From the NCBI GenBank assembly GCA_021713395.1, contig JAKJJT010000002.1, positions 186,001 to 250,000 of the forward strand: DNA of 64,000 bases, read 5' to 3'. Positions 60,655 through 64,000 of this stretch are shown here, piece after piece; the first letter of the stretch is position 1; every line of letters begins with the position of its first letter. The stretch is from Thiotrichales bacterium 19S9-11. Its GTDB lineage: Bacteria > Pseudomonadota > Gammaproteobacteria > Francisellales > Francisellaceae. The position numbers were made by a program, and so were the translations under genes. The notes beneath the pieces are model-generated. The model did no database searches, was not told the DNA's origin, and saw only the letters and a list, made by a program, of their open reading frames with translations.

Positions 60655-61295
60655 AAAAACACCTGAAACTCATTTCATTTATTTTCATAAGCTTTAGCAC
60701 AGTTATACTTAGTGCCTGCGCAAGCTCACCTAAAACAAAACTTATTCCACTACCTGATCCTTCCACTGTTAATATCCAAACAGCTTGGAAAGCAAATCAA
60801 GATATCATTAGCCAGGTAAAAACCTGGCAAGCTTCTGGCGTCATTGGCATTAAAGTCAAAAACAAAGGCTCTGGCGCAAGTCTCTTCTGGCAGGTGAAAG
60901 GCAAACATCAATATGTTGTCAAAATATTTGGCGCAGCAGGCCTAGGGGCTATTTCTATTACAGGCAGAGCTGACGGTAGTGTTATTTTCAAAAATAGTAA
61001 TGGCAAAGAAACCTACGCTAAAGATATCCAAGCACTTATGCAAAAAGAACTTGGCTGGAGCGTACCAACTGATGGACTATTTTATTGGGGACGAGGCTTA
61101 CCTGAACCAATACACTCTAAGCAAAAAAGCTTAAATACCTACGGCCTACTTAACTCAATTGAGCAATCTGGTTGGCATGTTCAGTACCAAGAATACACAC
61201 TAGTTGATGACCAATACCCATTACCATCAAAAATGACTTTAACACGTGGCGATATAACACTTAAGGTTGTAATTAAGTCATGGCAACTGAACTAG
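60648..61295 (+). CDS. lolB: Outer-membrane lipoprotein insertase LolB
   Basis: Lipoprotein that receives lipoproteins from LolA and inserts them into the outer membrane. Signal peptide with lipobox LSAC (Cys about residue 24), then the open beta-barrel pattern (WQASGVIGIKVKNKGSGASLFWQ, GAAGLGAISITGRADGSVIF) and MQKELGWSVPTDGLFYWGRG. 215 aa. Its end overlaps ispE by 16 bases, the widely conserved lolB-ispE link. Confidence 0.92.
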   Translation: MVKKHLKLISFIFISFSTVILSACASSPKTKLIPLPDPSTVNIQTAWKANQDIISQVKTWQASGVIGIKVKNKGSGASLFWQVKGKHQYVVKIFGAAGLGAISITGRADGSVIFKNSNGKETYAKDIQALMQKELGWSVPTDGLFYWGRGLPEPIHSKQKSLNTYGLLNSIEQSGWHVQYQEYTLVDDQYPLPSKMTLTRGDITLKVVIKSWQLN

Positions 61296-62119
61296 TTTTA
61301 CCTTCCTATGCAAAAATCAATCGTTTTTTGCACATTACAGGCTTACTAGATAATGGTTATCACAACTTACAAACTTTAATGCAATTTATTGACTTAAAAG
61401 ATACGCTAAGTTTTAAATTAAATAAAACTTCTAACATCACCGTTACATCTAATATATCTATCTCAAAGCCAGAAGATAATCTTGTTTATCTTGCTGCAGA
61501 CAAATTAAGACCCTATGCAGCAAAACTATCAGGACTGACAATACATATTGACAAAAAAATACCCATGGGCGCAGGCTTAGGCGGTGGCTCAAGCAATGCT
61601 GCTGTTACCTTACTTGCACTGAATCATTTATGGCAGTGCAACTTAGATCAAGCAACTTTATTAAAGCTAGCAAAAGAACTCGGCGCAGATGTGCCTTTCT
61701 TTATTTTTGGTCAATGCGCATGGGCTGAAGGCATTGGTGAAAAATTAACTGCATTTAACCAATATGAGTCTTTGATTTTACTATTTATTCCAAAAATTCA
61801 TATTTCAACAGCTGAAATTTTCAAACATCCTAAGCTTAAACGCAACTACCCTATAATATCTAAAGACAACTATGCTTTTGAAAAAACTGAAAATGTATTT
61901 GAGCCTATTGTTGCAGAACTATATCCTCAAATAGGCAACTGGATTAATGAAGCATCTTTAGAAGCACCAACTCGATTAACTGGCTCTGGCGCTTGTTTTT
62001 ACTCAGTTTGTCAAGATTTAAATCAACTTCAAAAACTTCAAAAAAAATTTCACAAACGTCTTGACACTATACCCTCTAAAGCCTTAAACTACGCCGCAGT
62101 TGCTTACGATGATCTCTAA
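61280..62119 (+). CDS. ispE: 4-diphosphocytidyl-2-C-methyl-D-erythritol kinase
   Basis: GHMP kinase of the MEP isoprenoid pathway. SYAKINRFLHITGLLDNGYHNL holds the substrate Lys and Asn, and PMGAGLGGGSSNAAVTLLALN the ATP loop; LGADVPFFIFG carries the catalytic Asp and RLTGSGACFYS the last motif. 279 aa is normal. AAGG lies upstream within lolB. Confidence 0.96.
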   Translation: MATELVLPSYAKINRFLHITGLLDNGYHNLQTLMQFIDLKDTLSFKLNKTSNITVTSNISISKPEDNLVYLAADKLRPYAAKLSGLTIHIDKKIPMGAGLGGGSSNAAVTLLALNHLWQCNLDQATLLKLAKELGADVPFFIFGQCAWAEGIGEKLTAFNQYESLILLFIPKIHISTAEIFKHPKLKRNYPIISKDNYAFEKTENVFEPIVAELYPQIGNWINEASLEAPTRLTGSGACFYSVCQDLNQLQKLQKKFHKRLDTIPSKALNYAAVAYDDL

Positions 62120-62149
62120 GAAAGAGGGAATCCAAACAATGTCTATAAT

Positions 62150-62224
62150 TGGGCTGTCGCCAAGCGGTAAGGCAACGGGTTTTGATCCCGTCATACCCAG
62201 GTTCGAATCCTGGCAGCCCAGCCA
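62150..62224 (+). tRNA. tRNA-Gln (anticodon UUG)
   Basis: Cloverleaf: acceptor TGGGCTG/CAGCCCA, D stem GCC/GGC, anticodon stem ACGGG/CCCGT with loop TTTTGAT, T stem CCAGG/CCTGG and encoded CCA. It lies between ispE and prs, a placement conserved in many gammaproteobacteria, and may be cut from the ispE transcript. No displaced 3' copy follows, so it is not an insertion site. Confidence 0.98.
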
Positions 62225-62329
62225 ACTATTTATTTCTAAATTTTATTATCTAAAATTAAATGCCTGCGTATGCGTATTTAAACTTATATGTACGCAAAAT
62301 AAACATCAACAAATAAAAGGTAACTTGTC

Positions 62330-63283
62330 GTGTCCGATCTAATGATTTTTTGTGGTAGCGCCACACCAAAACTAGCAGATGAAGTCTCTGACCTATTAGG
62401 CATAGAAATGGGGCGAGCCGTTGTTGGCAAATTTAGCGATGGAGAAACTCAAGTTGAAATCTTAGATAATGTGAGAGGACGTGATGTTTTTATTATTCAA
62501 TCAACATGCCCTCCTACTAATGACAACCTAATGGAACTTATTATTATGGTTGATGCATTAAGACGCTCATCAGCAGGTAGAATTACAGCTGTTATCCCAT
62601 ACTTTGGCTATGCACGACAAGATCGTCGAGTTCGCTCAACTCGAGTCCCTATTTCTGCCCGAGTGGTCGCTGATATGCTAACTGGTGCAGGCGTTGATCG
62701 GATTCTAACTGTTGATATCCATGCTGAACAGGTACAAGGCTTTTTTGATGTGCCACTTGATAATGTTTATGGAACACCTATTTTACTTGACTATATTCGT
62801 CGCAGAAATATAAAAGCACCTGTAATTATCTCACCCGATATTGGTGGTGTTGTTAGAGCTCGTGCCATGGCAAAAGCACTAAACACAGAATTGGCAATCA
62901 TAGACAAACGACGCGCTCGCGCAAATGAATCTGAAGTTATGAATATTATCGGTGAAATCAAAGAGCGCCACTGCCTTATCATTGATGATATCGTTGATAC
63001 TGCTGGCACAATGTGTAAAGCAGCTCAAGCATTGCTTGATCACGGCGCAGCAAAAGTTTCTGCTTACTGTGTTCATCCTGTTTTATCTGGCAAGGCGATT
63101 GAAAACATCCAAAACTCATGCTTAGATGAGCTTGTTGTCACTAATTCAATACCTGCAGACAAACACACAGCGCTATGTGATAAAATTAAAGTCTTATCTC
63201 TAGGATCAATGCTTTCTGAGGCTATTCGTAGAATTAACAATGAGGAATCTATTAGTTTAATGTTTACTGATCTAAAAGGTTAA
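62330..63283 (+). CDS. prs: Ribose-phosphate pyrophosphokinase (PRPP synthetase)
   Basis: Makes PRPP from ribose-5-P and ATP. Characteristic segments: [28 protein letters not shown]-like [14 protein letters not shown] and the PRPP loop [13 protein letters not shown]. 317 aa. The start is GTG ([15 protein letters not shown]) with AAAAGG about nine bases upstream. It supplies PRPP also used by NadV in the same window. Confidence 0.97.
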   Translation: MSDLMIFCGSATPKLADEVSDLLGIEMGRAVVGKFSDGETQVEILDNVRGRDVFIIQSTCPPTNDNLMELIIMVDALRRSSAGRITAVIPYFGYARQDRRVRSTRVPISARVVADMLTGAGVDRILTVDIHAEQVQGFFDVPLDNVYGTPILLDYIRRRNIKAPVIISPDIGGVVRARAMAKALNTELAIIDKRRARANESEVMNIIGEIKERHCLIIDDIVDTAGTMCKAAQALLDHGAAKVSAYCVHPVLSGKAIENIQNSCLDELVVTNSIPADKHTALCDKIKVLSLGSMLSEAIRRINNEESISLMFTDLKG

Positions 63284-63308
63284 CATTTATTCATTATTCT
63301 GATATAAT
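63280..63308 (+). promoter_or_regulatory. Sigma-70-type promoter for rplY-pth
   Basis: TTAACA at 63280-63285, exactly 17 bp spacer and a perfect TATAAT at 63303-63308; the -35 overlaps the prs stop codon. It is the best promoter match seen in the window. Confidence 0.7.
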
Positions 63309-63317
63309 CCCTTCTCG

Positions 63318-63344
63318 CTATTGTCAGGGTCGCATGAGCAATAG
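63318..63344 (+). promoter_or_regulatory. Hairpin in the rplY 5' leader
   Basis: CTATTG and CAATAG can pair around a 15-base loop in the untranslated leader of rplY. The stem is short; an autoregulatory role is only a possibility. Confidence 0.3.
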
Positions 63345-63376
63345 TTAAATATCGTTTTTAATTTGAGGAAAATAAA

Positions 63377-63661
63377 ATGTATAAACTAAATGCAAAATTA
63401 AAAGATGAAAAAGGCACAGGTGCGAGCCGCCGCCTACGTCACCAAGGATACGTTCCTGGAATCATTTATGGTAAAGACTTAGAACCTGTTACCATTTCTA
63501 TTGAACACAATGAATTTTTCCATGCAATTGAAGATGAAAAAATCTTCTCTTCTACTGTAGAAATTGATATTGATGGAAAGATAGAAACTGTGCAAATTCA
63601 AGCGCTACAACGCCACCCATACAAACCTAAACTAGTACACGCAGACTTTATGCGTATCTAA
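63377..63661 (+). CDS. rplY: Ribosomal protein bL25, short form
   Basis: 5S-rRNA-binding protein of the 50S subunit. NAKLKDEKGTGASRRLRHQGYVPGIIYGKDLEP is the typical N terminus, and HADFMRI the end; 94 aa matches the short E. coli type without the CTC extension. TGAGGA lies about nine bases before the ATG. Followed by pth after 14 bases. Confidence 0.96.
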   Translation: MYKLNAKLKDEKGTGASRRLRHQGYVPGIIYGKDLEPVTISIEHNEFFHAIEDEKIFSSTVEIDIDGKIETVQIQALQRHPYKPKLVHADFMRI

Positions 63662-63675
63662 ACGTTTAAAAGGTT

Positions 63676-64000
63676 ATGATTAAGCTAATTGTTGGCCTTG
63701 GCAATCCTGGTAGCGAGTATTTAAATACTCGACATAATGCTGGACAATGGTTAGTTGATAAATTAGCACACCATTATTACTCTCCACTTAAACCTGAGAA
63801 GAAGTTTTATGGAGAGTATGCTCGCATCCAACAGCCGAACTTCAATGGGCACTTATTATTTCCAACTACCTATATGAATCGCAGCGGCCAATCAGTCCAA
63901 AGCGTCTGCGATTATTTCAGTCTAGAGCCTAATGAAATTTTAGTTGCTCATGATGAACTTGATATACCTTGCGGCTCAATTAAGCTAAAGCATAATGGTG
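63676..64000 (+). CDS. pth: Peptidyl-tRNA hydrolase, 3' end outside window
   Basis: Releases peptides from stalled peptidyl-tRNA. The start MIKLIVGLGNPGSEYLNTRH includes the substrate Asn and the catalytic His; TYMNRSGQSV and VAHDELDIPCGSIKLKHNG match the family. The first 108 codons lie in the window with an uninterrupted frame. AAAGG precedes the ATG. rplY-pth is a common pairing. Confidence 0.95.
   Translation, partial: MIKLIVGLGNPGSEYLNTRHNAGQWLVDKLAHHYYSPLKPEKKFYGEYARIQQPNFNGHLLFPTTYMNRSGQSVQSVCDYFSLEPNEILVAHDELDIPCGSIKLKHNG

Noticed and set aside
62144-62149. Perfect TATAAT directly before tRNA-Gln
   Set aside because: It abuts the mature 5' end, so transcription would start inside the tRNA, and no -35 is placed correctly. 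The tRNA is more likely processed from the ispE transcript.
62100-62342. 80-codon open frame running from the end of ispE through tRNA-Gln into prs
   Set aside because: It spans the whole tRNA gene, so the frame is a by-product of the tRNA sequence.

Overview
This is an AT-rich chromosomal segment from a gammaproteobacterium. The housekeeping gene set and order support this: lolB-ispE-tRNA-Gln-prs-rplY-pth, secDF-yajC-tgt, lepB-rnc-truB-rnr, obgE-nlpD, yqgE-ruvX, and DUF2065 next to a beta-solenoid gene. Low G+C, several large orphan proteins rich in Lys, Glu, Asn and coiled coil, one orphan with a protein-kinase-like catalytic loop and one with a nuclear-localisation-like basic cluster suggest a host-associated or facultatively intracellular lineage, such as Legionellales or Francisella-like Thiotrichales. 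That placement is inference; no 16S rRNA or secretion system lies in the window.

Layout. 1-3.9 kb: the 3' part of a GGDEF-EAL gene, trkA, a divergent PduO-type adenosyltransferase and a tiny membrane ORF. 3.9-9.0 kb: a minus-strand run nagK-like > nagB-II > nagA > sugar-porter MFS > tsaB, which would import, phosphorylate, deacetylate and deaminate N-acetylglucosamine. 9.2-12 kb: ylqF and a DUF945 protein. 12-21.2 kb: accessory region with a 1069-aa coiled-coil orphan, a 30-codon ORF with a strong Shine-Dalgarno (SD) site, nadV (NAMPT), an aromatic amino acid permease and an 831-aa kinase-like coiled-coil protein. 21.3-28.8 kb: nlpD, obgE, yqgE, ruvX, yraN, prlC, an M50 protease, a secreted beta-solenoid protein and DUF2065. 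28.8-39.2 kb: an NLS-bearing orphan, DUF2797, phaC, an MFS carrier, rnt, secF, secD, yajC, tgt and a DUF378 protein with a strong terminator. 39.4-43.1 kb: two tandem orphan genes.

43.1-48.6 kb: rnr, truB, rnc, lepB and a FimT/GspH pseudopilin. 48.65-50.05 kb: tRNA-Lys carrying a 1.3-kb insertion flanked by a 50-bp direct repeat of the tRNA 3' end; its only gene encodes an AAA+/DUF4143 ATPase with an upstream 10-bp palindrome. 50-53.5 kb: an orphan gene, an O-methyltransferase and a PaaK-like adenylate-forming enzyme. 53.6-64 kb: pepD, msrBA, glpK, pgsA, dut, gor, a gamma-carbonic anhydrase, lolB, ispE, tRNA-Gln, prs, rplY and the 5' part of pth.

The strongest candidates for something undescribed are the integrase-free AAA+ element in tRNA-Lys and the kinase-like orphan at 18.7-21.2 kb. 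The NLS-containing orphan, the other orphan genes and the two small ORFs come next. No CRISPR array, rRNA or recognisable insertion sequence was seen.
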